64,000 bases of DNA from Heterohyrax brucei (GCA_028571685.1 CM053143.1:142448829-142512828), one strand, 5' to 3'. Numbered from the stretch's first letter, positions 41,890 through 53,179 are shown. Program-made: numbers and translations. Notes: generated by a model not told the origin, from the letters alone.

Positions 41890-43365
41890 ATGTCAGAGAA
41901 AGCTGAGACATAGATTGATGTCTCGGCAATTTGTGTGGATCTTTGTAGGTTTATTTTTTGCATCTAGATGAGATTTTATTTAAAAAAAATTTGGATGATA
42001 CCAATTTTGTTTTTCTACTTTTCGCTTGTAAGTATATGGTGAATATTATGGTGCATTGAAACTTGTGAAAAGTGGAAGCAAAGCTTGTTTTTCAGGGTCT
42101 TGTAAGTTTTCTGCCTTTGACACTTGTCTGTCGTAACTCTTGGTGGGAAATACTTGAATTTTATTGGAAAATATCTGACGGTTTCCTGCCTTATATGGTT
42201 TCCAGTTTTCCCAGGCTTTACTGTGTGTTAATTGAATATTCTATTTCATTAGTGGGTAACCAAGATTTTTAAATTAGTTCTTTGTTTTTGTTTTCTTCCT
42301 CCCATTCAGTATTTGCTGGTAATAATGACACACCAGACATCTTTGCATTTCTGATTATTACCCTAGAATAAGCTCTTGAAAATGAACTTAGTGAGTCAAA
42401 GAGCATAAATATCTTAAAGGCTTTTAATATAAGTTGTGAGGTTATAGGTGACAAGGGACCATTCCTTTTCAAAGTTTGGAGAAATTGGTTTGGGACTATA
42501 AATTTGGGAGAAATGAATCATCCAAACATCAGTAGGAATTTATGCTTTCATAATTTGTAATATAAAAGTCAGGCTTTTATAGGACATGGTAACCTGGAGG
42601 AAAAGATGAAAGACAAGATTTGAAAATTGAAATGTGACTGTACCATCTTTGTGACCCTGGGCAGCGATTTAGCTACATTTTTGGTTAACTGAAAATTTGT
42701 ATTAGCCCAGAAATGTTTTTATTGTGAATTGTTCTATAAAAATATACAAAATTATTTATTTATGAAGTTGCAAGATTTAAAAAAATATTTCATATGATCG
42801 TAACATCATAGTTAAACAGCGATTTCTGCTGTATGATTTTGTAGATGTCAGTATGAAACTTGTAACAAATTAATTAGAAAGTGTAGTGATCCTAAAAAGT
42901 GCCTTTGTTGCATTTTTTTAAATAAAAAGAAGACATAATTTTCTATAAGGGGTAAAATGTTTTCTTAACAAGTAAAGATAGAAAATTATTTGATAAATTA
43001 ATTGATTAAATGTTAACTTAATCCTGTTAAATTGTTATGGTTTCATGGTGTGTTTATTTTGAGCATATCTGCTTCTAATGACTCTGTAGGCAGGTTTTAG
43101 AAAGATTTTTACTTTAAAGTTAAGAAGGGTTGGGGGCTTTTATCCTAGGGAAATTCGGAGAATAAATAAATGGAATCACAACTGGAAACTTGAAGACGTT
43201 GAAGTTGGTTACTCTGGAAAGACTAAGACTGATAAGGCATAATTTGAAACTCTAGAAATTCATGAGTGGTACACATGGACTAAATAGAGAACATACTGTT
43301 GAAGTTTGGAAGTTGTAGGTATATTAATGGCAAGGGAAAAATAAAAAAAGTACTGCGAATAGTAA
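41890..43365. other. No confident feature
   Basis: AT-rich. A frame at 42095-42272 follows an acceptor-like TTTTTCAG at 42094 and reaches a weak donor (GTGG|GTAACC), but the peptide looks random. TGACCCTGGGCAGCGATTTA near 42650 is a faint MIR trace. Confidence 0.35.
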
Positions 43366-43369
43366 AGGA

Positions 43370-43565
43370 GTCTTGGGTGATGTGATGTGTTAAGCAGTTG
43401 ACCGTTAACTGGGAGACTGGCAGTTGGAACTCAGATGCATCTTGGAAGACAGGACTGGTGATCTGCTTCTGACAGGGCAGGGCCCTAACAGCCCTGTAGA
43501 GGAATTCTACTCTGCACATACGGGGTCGCCATGAGTCAAAATTGACTTGACTGAAACTGACAATA
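43370..43565 (+). repeat. AfroSINE, long form
   Basis: GTCTTGGGTGATGTGATGTG, GTTAACTGGGAGACTGGC, GACTGGTGATCTGCTTCTG and GGGGTCGCCATGAGTCAAAA. It ends with ACTGACAATAACGG, a worn RTE-type terminus. Confidence 0.8.
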
Positions 43566-43794
43566 ACGGTAACAAAGAGGAGTAAAATTATGAAGCTATG
43601 TACAGTAAATGGTAGAAGATAGAAAATAAATACAAGGAGAATCTGTCTTTGAGATTTTTAACCTACAGTTAATGGTTGGAGTAGGGATGTCCAGAACCCT
43701 GTCAAATGTAGTGTATGTGCATTTTGGATGGTGAAGTCTCCAGACCTTGTTTCAGAGTCTCAAAGTAATCAGAAAAAAAGCATAACCTCCCACT

Positions 43795-43890
43795 AGAGTA
43801 TAAACTTTGTGGGACCAGTGATCTTTGTTTTATTCAGTCCTCTGTCCCAGGGGCCTGGCACATAGTTCTGCTCTACAAATATTTGCCAGA
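43795..43890 (+). repeat. L2 3' end
   Basis: GAGTATAAACTTTGTGGGAC, CCCAGGGGCCTGGCACATAG and CAAATATTTGCC fit the sense L2 end. Confidence 0.7.
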
Positions 43891-44084
43891 TGGATGATTT
43901 CTATAGATTTACATGTGGCATAGCTAGAATAATGGATAAAGTTAGGAATGGACATGTATCCTAAATTTAGCAAGATTGGTGTCTCACTGAGCTGCTTCTC
44001 TATCTGTTCAAGATTTTTCTATGATGTTTAAGTCTCCTTAAGTATGTAGGTTCGTGTGATAATTTTGTGGTTAAATTCCATTAA

Positions 44085-44780
44085 ATTTTTTTTTATCATG
44101 AATAAGTGAAAGTTGAAAATCAAAGTTAATTTGCCTTATAAAATTCAGAGAACCTGTCTCTAGCTTGGGTCACCTGCTCTCCTTACCCTGTGGTGGCACA
44201 CTCTTCCTTTCCACTCTTCCAGTATTCACTCAGCCAGCACTTATCCCTTTCACTCCACCCTCTCCTCTCCCCTCTAAAAAGAAACGTATTGGACAGCCTC
44301 TTATATATATTAAAGCATAAGGTATACACACCATCTGCATCACTCTGTGTCCCCAAGTCCAGTCCATTCTTTGAAGTGTTGGTTTCAGCTCTGGGTTAGC
44401 AGCAAGTCTATGGTCGATGTTCTCAGGGGACCTTCCAGGTTGTTGGACCATGAATTCTGGTCTTTTGATGGAGTTCTGTTATCAGCACACACCTTTATCT
44501 TGTGCTACATCAACAAAGAAAAACCCGACTGCCATAGAGTCAATTCCAATTCATAGAGACCGTATAGGACAGAGTAGAACCGACCTATTGAGTGTCCTAG
44601 GTGCATCTGGTGGATTTGAACTGCCGACCTTTTGGTTAGTAGATGTAGCACTTAACCACTATGCCACCAGCGTTTCTGTGCTGTATCAGGGACTCTACAT
44701 TGTGTTCCCTGTCAGGGCTGCTTGTGGTGCTGGCTAGGGACCATCTAGTTCTTGTGGTCTCATGCTTAAATTCCACTTTT
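44085..44780 (-). mobile_element. L1 3' UTR, antisense, interrupted by a SINE
   Basis: T-rich start, GAATAAGTGAAAGTTGAAAA, CAAGTCCAGTCCATTCTTTG and CAGGGGACCTTCCAGGTTG. After the SINE it continues with GACTCTACATTGTGTTCCCT, GTCAGGGCTGCTTGTGG and TCTCATGCTTAAATTCC. Confidence 0.8.
44523..44676 (-). repeat. AfroSINE inserted in the L1
   Basis: Antisense, complete from the A-rich AAAGAAAAACCCGACTGCC to CCACCAGCGTTTC. TGTGCTACATCA (44511-44522) and TGTGCTGTATCA (44677-44688) form a 12-bp duplication with two changes. Confidence 0.88.
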
Positions 44781-44904
44781 TTTGTGTGTGCCAACATGGA
44801 AATTACTGATATATGTATTGAAATTTTTCAGTACATGTTCATTCACTATCCATAGAAAATGTTGCACTGTGATGCAGTTTATTCAGTGAATGAAACCTTT
44901 ACAG

Positions 44905-45051
44905 AAAATTTTGAATGAAAATTTACTTTATGTTTTCATGAGATCATTCTGTCTGACTATAATTGCTACTCTGGCTAAGAAATGTAAAATCAACAAAATG
45001 TTGGCAGATTTACTTGCAGAGAACATTGCTTTATCAGCAAGAGCTTTGCAG
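44905..45051 (+). CDS. Weak candidate coding exon, protein not identified
   Basis: A 147-nt stretch, exactly 49 codons, lies between ACCTTTACAG (AG at 44903-44904) and GCAG|GTGATG (GT at 45052-45053), phase 0 at both ends. The frame encodes a Lys/Leu/Ala-rich peptide that would form two helices (CLTIIATLAKKC; MLADLLAENIALSARALQ), as in helical-repeat proteins. The acceptor's pyrimidine tract is weak, the open frame extends past both borders, and I recognise no family. Chance is a real alternative. Confidence 0.28.
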
Positions 45052-45059
45052 GTGATGTC

Positions 45060-45480
45060 CAAGTATTGTAGCTCAGTACCATTATACAGCTTTTCTCACA
45101 GGCAGTACAGTGTAGTCTGTGCTTACATTATCATGATTTCTTCCTGTGTTTTTTAAAAGTTGAAATTTGAGAGCAGGTTAAAAAGAATGACTCAGAAGAA
45201 TTTAAAATACAAGTGTCTTTAAAATAGTAAAAATACTTTAAAATGACAAGGTAAAAAGTGAATCACTTAAAAATTGTAGTATGATGAAGTTGTGTTATGA
45301 AGTTCCCATTAACCTTAAGAATCATAAATATTCTTTGGTAATTAAAGGAATGACCATAAATTTTTTATCTAACTGATTTTGTTGAGTTGAACATAAAAGA
45401 TCTTTGAATACATATTTGCCACCTGTTTGGTTATTTGTGAGTAGATTTTTTCATATTTTGTACAATCTCTGGCCGATTAA
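45060..45480. other. No feature recognised
   Basis: AT-rich, intron-like. Confidence 0.45.
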
Positions 45481-45493
45481 AAAAAATGGCAGC

Positions 45494-46642
45494 TTTTTTT
45501 TAATGATTGAGTGAGAATATACAATCCTATATAAATTTGCATACCCACCAATGAGTGGTTCCCACTGCTCTCCCTGCCTGGTGACAGCACACTCCTCCTC
45601 TCTGTTTTGTACGTGTTATATCCTCCTAACAATCTCCTGTTCTCTCCTCTCCACCGTCTCCTCCGCATCCAGTAAGAGATCAGCCGGATAACATCCTATA
45701 GATGTATAAAACCATAAAGTGCACGCATGATAATGGTTACTCTGTGTCACCAAGTCCGATCCGTATCTGTCCAAAGAGTTGACCTCCATTGTGATTTATA
45801 GACAGGGGCAGCATCGGGCCAGGGGCCATGCTCCCAGGGAAGCCCCGAGGCCCCTGGACCATGAGTTGCAGTCTTTTAGTGGAGATCTCAGGGTGCACAC
45901 CTTTTTATTTTCATGTTGCCAGTGAGACTCAACTTTGTGAGAGCCCCATCACGGCTATCACTGGTGGTGGCCAGGCACCATTCCGTTCTTCTGGTCCCAT
46001 GTTGATGTAGTCACCTGCTCACGTGAGTCTCTCTGTCTTCTGGGTTCTCTTAGTCCCCATGTTGTTTTGGTCTTTGGAGATCATCTGTTCCTGCTGAGTT
46101 GGGACCATTTGCTGTACCTCAGATGGCAGCTTGGCAACTTTTATGACCCCAGACGCCACTCACCAATTTGGGGTGCAGAAGACTCTCTTAGCAAAATGCT
46201 AGTTATGCCAGTTGGCCTCGATGTCCCCTGAGGGCATGGCCCCCAGACCCCTACCCCAGCTACTCCATCTTTACAATATGGAGTTAAGGTGAGAGGAGTA
46301 ATCGTGTTATGTTAAAGTCCAGTTACAATTGATCTTCTTTCTAATGTGTGCTGTCATGGATTTCACCCAACCAAATTTCTATTAACTATCTAATAAATAC
46401 CCAACTCCCTCCCTCCCTCCCCACCCTTGCAGCTGTCAAAGAGTCTTTTCTATGCATGAGTCTGTTTTTAAGTTCTTTTAGTAGAGGTCTCATACAATAT
46501 TTGTCCTTTTGCTGCTAACTACTTTCACTCAACATAATATTCTCCAGTTGAAACCAGGTTATGAGGGGCTTCCTAAAATCATTGTTGTTCTTTATCATTG
46601 CATAGTGTTATATTGAGTATATATACCATAGTTTACCTATCC
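45494..46642 (-). mobile_element. L1 3' UTR, 1.15 kb, antisense, with target duplication
   Basis: From the T-rich start: GAGAATATACAATCCTATAT, GCCTGGTGACAGCACACTCC, CATGTTGATGTAGTCACC, GACCCCAGACGCCACTCAC, TCCCTCCCTCCCTCCCCACC and ATATTTGTCCTTTTGCTGC. AAAAAATGGCAGC (45481-45493) and AAAAAATGGTAGC (46643-46655) form a 13-bp duplication with one change. The longest L1 3' UTR in the window and a useful reference for the other fragments. No ORF2 sequence. Confidence 0.9.
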
Positions 46643-46929
46643 AAAAAATGGTAGCATTTTTATGTTTTTCATAATTACATTGGTGTCACAGATAAAAGTT
46701 GTAATGATTCTTGATTTAATTGAAATCGGTTGTATCCTTGCTTAAGAAACAGTCCATCTTAAAACCAAATAATTAATTTAGTTGCCTTGAGCGTTGTACT
46801 TTTTTAATATCTATATGTGGTCAGATTGACAACTGCAACTTGAAAGATTAAGGATAGGAAACTTATGGCGTAGTGAGTTTACTAATAGGGGAGGAACAAT
46901 TCAGAAAAAGAAAGTGAGAATGGTTGTAC

Positions 46930-47057
46930 AATTCAAAGAGTATCATCAGTGTCACTGAATTGTACACTTAAAAACCGTTAAATTGGTGTATGCTTTTCTT
47001 GTGTATTCCCAACAACCACAAAAAATAAAATATTTAAAGTAAAAAAAAAAAAAAAAA
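46930..47057 (+). mobile_element. Old L1 3' end with poly(A)
   Basis: GAATTGTACACTTAAAAACC, GTTAAATTGGTGTATGC, AATAAAATATTTAAAG and A17 at 47041-47057. Confidence 0.75.
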
Positions 47058-47059
47058 CC

Positions 47060-48085
47060 TGTCAGAACCATTGCATTGTTTTGATCTTTTGTATCATTTT
47101 GATAGGCCTTCTAAGATTCTTGGAATAATTTTAATAAAGGTACAGGAATTGTTCCTCATGGGTTCTGTATCACATAATATAGTTTCTTTCTTTAGTTGAT
47201 GAATTTCAGAGTTTGCAGATGTTGTAGTACTTAAATAGAAAATACATTTTGAAATCAGATTGAGAGTCTTGGGTTGGGATCTTTGAAGTAATTTAGCCTC
47301 ATCTCATCTAGTGGATCAGCTCTTTCTGTAGCATTTATAACAAACTTTGGTTAAAAGTTTGATGAACAGATTCCTTGGTGAAGCAGCCTCTTAGTAACTG
47401 GCCTTTTGATTTGTCCAGGAAGATACTGTGAAAAATGTGCAGTTTAAATTTCATTACATACAAACCAAGGCATGCCTGTTTGCAGGAAATGATACACTGT
47501 TTGTGCTATAAGCTTTGTTTGCTTTGAGGGAGAAACACTACCATGAATCTAAGATAAAATAAAGTGTCACAAATTGTGGCAAAATTGTAGCTATCCTCTT
47601 GTTACTAAATTCAGAAATATTTGATGAAACGGTCAAATGTTCTGTCAAGTCTGAAGGATATTTATTATGAACAAGCACCTGTGAATTGGTATGTTATTCA
47701 TGTTTTCCAGTTTTTTGGCTTTAAAGATTTGGTTTTAGTCATAATTTAGTTGATTATGCCTGTTGGTAAGCAAAATAACATATTTTTCTAACGTGTTTTG
47801 AAGGACTTTTGATTTAAAAGCTTTAAGTTCGAAAGGAAATATTTCACAGAGTAGTTAGCTCTTTCTGTTACGTTGGGGATTAAATTAATTAAACAAAATA
47901 AAACAATAAGAAACTGGTTATGGTTTAAAGTGATGAGGTTAATTTGAATTTCAGTGTCAAACTTAAAATTAGGCTTTGTTTAACTGCTAAAATATGCCAA
48001 GGACCTTAGTGGTAATAAAACATAGAATGATTAGATGTGAGCCCTTATTTATGGTAGAAGGGGAACTCCCCATAGTCATTGGTTT
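47060..48085. other. No feature recognised
   Basis: AT-rich, with no repeat or splice-bounded frame. Confidence 0.45.
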
Positions 48086-48088
48086 TAT

Positions 48089-48185
48089 TCTTTGTTGTTG
48101 TTGGGTTAATTTGATTCTGACTCAGAGTGACCTTGCATGACAGCATAGAATGGCCCCATAGGATTTCTAGCCAATAATCTTTATG
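48089..48185 (-). repeat. AfroSINE 3' half, antisense
   Basis: TTTGTTGTTGTTGGGTTAAT, TGATTCTGACTCAGAGTGAC, CCATAGGATTTCTAGCCAAT. It stops where a plus-strand RTE begins. Confidence 0.7.
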
Positions 48186-48690
48186 GATTGGAGAAAGATT
48201 CCTTAACCTGTGATATGCAGGTGACGCAACCTTGCATGCTGACAGTGAAGAGGGCTTGAAGCACTTAGTGATGGAAACCAAGGACCGCAGCCTGTGGGAT
48301 AGATTACACCTCAAAGTAAAGAACACAGAATCCTCATAACTTGACCAATAAGCAGCATGTACAGAGAAAAGATTGAAATTGTCAAATACTTCGTTTTACA
48401 TGGATCCACAATCAACACCCATGAAAGCAGCAGTTAAAAAATCAAACAATGTATTACATTGGGCACATCTATTGCAAAAGACCTCTTTAAAGTGCTAAAA
48501 AGCAAAGATGTCACCTTGAGGACTAAAGTGTGCCTTTACACAAGGCATGGCTTTTTCATTTGCCTTAGGTGCATGTGATGGCTGGACAATGAATGCAGAA
48601 GACTAAAGAATGGAGGCATTTGAATTATGGTTACTAGTGAGGAATATTAAATATACCATGGGCTGCTAGAAGAATGAACAAGTTCAATCA
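48186..48690 (+). mobile_element. RTE LINE, RT-to-C-terminal fragment
   Basis: TTGGAGAAAGATTCCTTAAC, GCAGGTGACGCAACCTTGC, CTTGACCAATAAGCAGCATG, CACAATCAACACCCATGAAA, AAGATGTCACCTTGAGGAC and AATATTAAATATACCATGGG. Both ends are missing: it stops at 48690 before the RTE 3' terminus. Confidence 0.88.
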
Positions 48691-49014
48691 GTACATACTA
48701 AAAGCTTTACTTATTACCACAAAGAAAAGAAAGGGATGGTAAAAATTTAGATTAACAAGGATTTAACAAACATAGTAACAGTTACACTTAAGGATTTTTG
48801 TTTAGATCCAGATTAGAACGAACTGTTAAAAAGCAGTTTATGGGACGTTTGAGAAATTTTGAATACCAATATTGTAAAGAAATTGTTAATTTTTTGCAAG
48901 TGTTATAGTGGTATTAGCTTATTTTTAAAAGAGAATCCTTGTCTTAAAGCAATACCTATTCAAATACCTGTGAATGAAATGATATGATGTCTAGGGTTTG
49001 CTTCAGAATAATCT

Positions 49015-49180
49015 CTGCTGATGATGGGGCAGGGGTTAGAGAGTAGAGGTATAAATGAAATATGATTTACCATGTGTTGATTGCTGAAGCTGAAGATAAT
49101 GGGGATCTGTTATACAATTCTTGATAGTTGTGTATATATTTGAAATTTTCTGTAATAAAATGTTAGAAAAATAAAAGGCA
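49015..49180 (+). mobile_element. Old L1 3' end
   Basis: TACAATTCTTGATAGTTGTG, TATATATTTGAAATTTTCTG, TAATAAAATGTTAGAAAAAT. A typical L1M-class terminus. Confidence 0.65.
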
Positions 49181-49322
49181 ACATTATTAAAACAGAATAA
49201 CTACAGTAATAGGTGAGATTCGTATGTAATATACTCAGATGTAAAGATGGACATAGGTGATACATACATGTATTTATTATAAGCATGTCTAATGTGTGAC
49301 TGTTGTATTTTGTTTTCTTCAG

Positions 49323-49453
49323 AGCTGAGACCATCTGTTGAATCTTGGATGATTAACATCTAAATGGTTAATTTTCAAACCTGCTCAACAGTCACACAGT
49401 CAGGATTAGATGATCCAAGTTACCACCACAAAAGTCTTGCCTTGAGTGATACG
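49323..49453 (+). CDS. Candidate first coding exon with 5' UTR and mini-uORF
   Basis: An excellent acceptor (TGTATTTTGTTTTCTTCAG, AG at 49321-49322) and donor (GATACG|GTAAGG, GT at 49454-49455) bound 131 nt. ATG at 49364 opens 30 codons that end exactly at the donor in phase 0 (starting MVNFQTCSTVTQSG; Ser/Thr/His-rich). The 41 nt before it would be 5' UTR. They hold a four-codon uORF (ATG at 49349, stop TAA at 49361-49363) whose stop directly precedes the main ATG. The next candidate exon (51865) continues the same frame. Protein not recognised. Confidence 0.5.
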
Positions 49454-49459
49454 GTAAGG

Positions 49460-51860
49460 CCACAGTAAATAGTCCAAAGATTAAATAGTGCCTGTAAGTG
49501 TAAAAAGACTTTTCAGTGCCTGTTACTGTGACTAGCTTCTATTACACTTTTTAAATCCTGTAACTGTTGTACTAGGAGTTCAAGGTTGTGATGGTCAAAA
49601 AACGTAGAAATAATCAAAGAGCTTAGAAATAGGAACATATACAAGAGTTTATGGCCTTTTTCTCTTCTTGGATTTGGCTAGTAATGAGTACTAGGTGGAA
49701 TGCCTTACTTCTCCCTTGCTTTATATCTTAGGGTGGGTCCTCCGGAAGCTGATGGTAAAAGGGAGTTCAGCCTCCAGGATGTTTATTAGGGGTCAACGCT
49801 TGTAAAAGCGGGAGGAAGGAAGCAGACTGGGCAGAGGAAGTTTAACTACAATGCAGGCTCTGCAAAGCCTTGGCCAACCCTACGGAGAGGATAGTAGCTG
49901 CTAGAGTTCTTTCTGTCTGAATGGTAACTTTTTGGAAATAGACAAGTCTTCATTGTCATTGCATCTTGCACCATTATAGAAGCTGCTCAACAAACATTTG
50001 TGAAGGAAATCAAGAAAAATCTTGTGATCTGGCCTACAACACCTAAAATTCATTGTCTCTTTTACCTCAGTCTCTTCCTTCCCCAAGGTGAACATGATTT
50101 CTCCATTTGGTGCTGTTCAGAGTAGTGAGGTTGCTGTGTATGTTGTGAGCAGACATGAAGGTAATTAGGCCTCTGTAATCAGCAAGGGTCAGACAACCAC
50201 TGAGTGTCTGGGCTCCACAGATAATGAAGATTTGAAAAGGGGCATGAGGAAAACCACAAATGTAAGATGTAAAGAATATGAGATCGTATCTGTCAAGAGA
50301 AAAATGAAACAGCAACTGGGAGACATAGTGATAGTTTTTAGACAAAGCATACGCTAGCTGGTTATTTTTTTCTGTTTGTTGGGAACAGACAGATTGAATG
50401 TGAGTTTTAATCATTATGTTCAGAGATATAAAGTGAATCTGTTTCTTAGAAGCATTTTTAAAATGTCATTTTTTTCTATTAGGTATAGCCCTATTTTAGG
50501 ACAATAAGTTACAATCTTTGACATCCTTATTTTTTTCAACTTTTTTATTGTAGGATTCTTTGAGATAGGATTTGTTTTATTAAATCCTAAATTTTCTTTG
50601 AATGCCTCTTCATTTTATATATGCAGGACGGTCATGTAATCTCTTTTATATGAATAAAATAAAGAATAATTGACTTTATAAGTAACATGACAGAAGAGCA
50701 AAGAGTAAACACTCAGTAACTGAGAACTAGAAATTTATTGTATTTCCATTATAACAGTTTTTCTCAGTATCTGTCTACACTTTTGTGCTTCATCTTTTGA
50801 AATGTATATTAATTCATTTGCTTCTTGGTGAGTACTGGAAAAATGAGATTGTGGTTGTGTTTTATCATTGTGAATCAGATTTCAGCTTTTGGATTACTTA
50901 AGAGAGTTTACTTACCTGACTCCTTTGTTTTTTTCATTTACTTCCTGCTCATTTTATTTTGTACCCCGACCAGAGGCAGGCAGGGGAAGGGTGGAAAAAC
51001 ACTGTTACTTTCAAATTTTGATGTCTTATATAGGTGCCTTTCCACTGTACTATTGTGTCACACTTTTGGGAATACTTTAAGACAGTAGGATCAGCTACAT
51101 TTGTTAGTACTTTTCGCTATTTTTAAATTATATTTATTTGGGGAATAAATATATAATGTTGATTATTGAGTCTACTGAATTAAATATTTGTACTTTTAGA
51201 TGCTTCAACTTCGTATTTTTAGATCCATATATTTTGAATCATCAGTTATTTTTTGGTAATTCATGCAGGGGTTTCCACTGCTGCTATTAATTATAATTGG
51301 TTATAATAAGGAGTTTTTTTCTTTGCAAGTAAGTTAGAATGTTCATGACACAGCATAAAGTTTTATAATACTGCTTTGTTAGTGCTATAAAACTTGATGG
51401 TTCTGAGGTCTGTTTTCAAATGCACGATTTTCTTTTGAATACAAGGTACTGTTTCTCACTTTAGCTGTCAGTTCATTTAAAAGGAAGACACACCCTAGAC
51501 CAAAGTAAACTTAGCTTTACTTTATCCCAGTGTGATTTTCAAAGTCTAAATGTTAAACTAGATGGATGCTAAACATTTTATGGTCTCAATATTGCTGTTA
51601 ACACCCACTGTATATGCCCATGTATATGTTTATATGCAATGTCATTTCATAGTCTGTAGCTATTTGGTTTTTATCAGTTTGAGCAGTAGTGAATGTTCTA
51701 AAAATCAGCTTCAGAACATCTGGCAGTTGGTCTTCTGGTATTTAGCACCGCCTAAATTCTCGTGACGTTTCTTTGCTCTTTGCCACAAATAGTGTACCTT
51801 TAGTGTCTCATCCAGGAAGTTAGTATAAATACCTTTTTGTGTGATTGTGGGTCTAGTAAT
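49460..51860. other. Intron-like sequence, no other feature
   Basis: 2.4 kb between the two candidate exons, free of AfroSINE or RTE, which is notable given the density elsewhere. Open frames at 50067-50414 (minus) and 50825-51088 (plus) have no splice support. Confidence 0.45.
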
Positions 51861-51864
51861 GTAG

Positions 51865-52078
51865 AAGAACTTTCAAATGGAGTTTTTAAAGCGAGTTGTT
51901 CCTCCCATTCTTTCGGGAGATGTGGTTTTGGACCCTGGAGATGGTATTCAGGAAGCTCCCCCAAAATTGCTAAAGATGAGACGTTTTAATTTGCTTTCAT
52001 CACAGAAGACTATAGATGAGGAAGATGGAATCAACTCTTCTCATCCTAATTATATTAAGTGCCAGTGTCCGCAACTAG
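51865..52078 (+). CDS. Candidate coding exon, protein not identified
   Basis: Open frame of 71 codons plus one base from AAG at 51865 to a donor CTAG|GTAATG (GT at 52079-52080). Acceptors available are AG at 51863-51864 or 51866-51867; both keep the frame and join in phase 0 with the exon ending at 49453. The peptide looks genuinely protein-like: a hydrophobic start (MEFLKRVVPPILSG), then a basic MRR motif, an acidic DEEDG stretch and a Cys-x-Cys (IKCQCPQL). The pyrimidine tract is short and interrupted (CTTTTTGTGTGATTGTGGG). Family not recognised. Confidence 0.5.
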
Positions 52079-52084
52079 GTAATG

Positions 52085-53000
52085 TAAAAATGTGTTGTTT
52101 TCAATCTTTTGTAAGCTATTTTAGGAAAGTACAGAGATTTTTGTAAGTATGAATTCTAGTGAACATGAATCTTTATGTTGAAAATCTTACTTATTAATGC
52201 ATGTTTAATAAAGCAAATTGTAGTTTTTCAGTATTACCAATATTCCATAGTGTTTAGGTGGAGAATAATTGATATTGCAAATCAAGCCAAAAGCATTAAT
52301 AAAGTTAATAGTTTTGGTGATTTTTAGAAAATATTTCCATGATGAAGTATAAAACTTATTTAAAAATTTTTAAACCTGCGAAATATATAAACAAAAATAA
52401 GATTGAAATTTGTGTAACACTATAAAACCCATTTAAAATTTGTTAAAAAAAATTATGTGTCGCATTCTTTTGTTCTAATGGTATGTCTATTGGAATGAGA
52501 CATAAAAAGTTACATCTTTGAATATAGTGATTATTTTGCACAAGTAGTTTTATGTAATCACAGAAAGTTTAATTTGCTTCAGAGTTTGAAAAGATGATAC
52601 TCAATGTGTTAGGAGAAAAATCAAAATGTTAAATATATTAAATATTTAGAACTTTAGGAAAAGCGTAGAGAACAATGTTTTAAAATTTCTGATGTAAAAC
52701 ATAAAAAAATTAAAATGTTTATATGGTTACAGATTTTCTGTTTGCTGCTTAATGTAAATTCATATACTATTGAACTGAAAGAAGGGAGTTTCTGCAAATG
52801 CTTTGTAAAATTTGATGTATATTTTTATATAGTTTCTTTCTATGCATATTTTAATATGCATATATATTTTAAACTTTCATGTATATGTTTTATGGCAGAG
52901 TTTAAAGAGGGACTTTGGAGTACTTTTCTGGCTGTAATCGTTGGTGGGTATTGGACAGACCGCATCGGGTTATGTTTCTGTGCTGACTCTGGGACAGAGG
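52085..53000. other. No feature recognised
   Basis: Extremely AT-rich, intron-like. The frame 52715-53014 runs into the MIR and has no acceptor and donor pair that keeps it. Confidence 0.45.
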
Positions 53001-53004
53001 CAGT

Positions 53005-53130
53005 CAAGTGCTGAGAAAAGTGTCAGGCTTTGATCCAGGCTGAGCTGAGCCCACCAGTGTGACTGGTTGTGTGGCTTTGCATAGGCTACTTAATCTCTTT
53101 AGACCATTTAACCTCATCTGTCAATTGGAA
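53005..53130 (+). repeat. MIR
   Basis: CAGTGTGACTGGTTGTGTGG, CTTAATCTCTTTAGACC and CCTCATCTGTCAATTGG match the MIR core and 3' part. Confidence 0.75.
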
Positions 53131-53143
53131 TACCAGCTTCTTT

Positions 53144-53175
53144 GGATCCGACTCGATGACGCTTGGCTTGGCTTG
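53144..53175 (+). mobile_element. Tail-only SINE/RTE micro-insertion, sense
   Basis: GGATCCGACTCGATGACGCT followed by TGGCTTGGCTTG: the plus-strand version of the module at 25127 and 30874, with a TGAC variant at the centre. It follows a MIR by about 14 bp. No clear target duplication. Confidence 0.65.
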
Positions 53176-53179
53176 TGTT

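Noticed and set aside
42095-42265. Exon-like frame after TTGTTTTTCAG
   Set aside because: The donor (GTGG|GTAACC) is weak, the peptide has no consistent character, and an in-frame match to the other candidate exons cannot be shown.
44417-44737. A 106-codon plus-strand frame
   Set aside because: It runs across the antisense L1 and the nested SINE; no constraint is expected.
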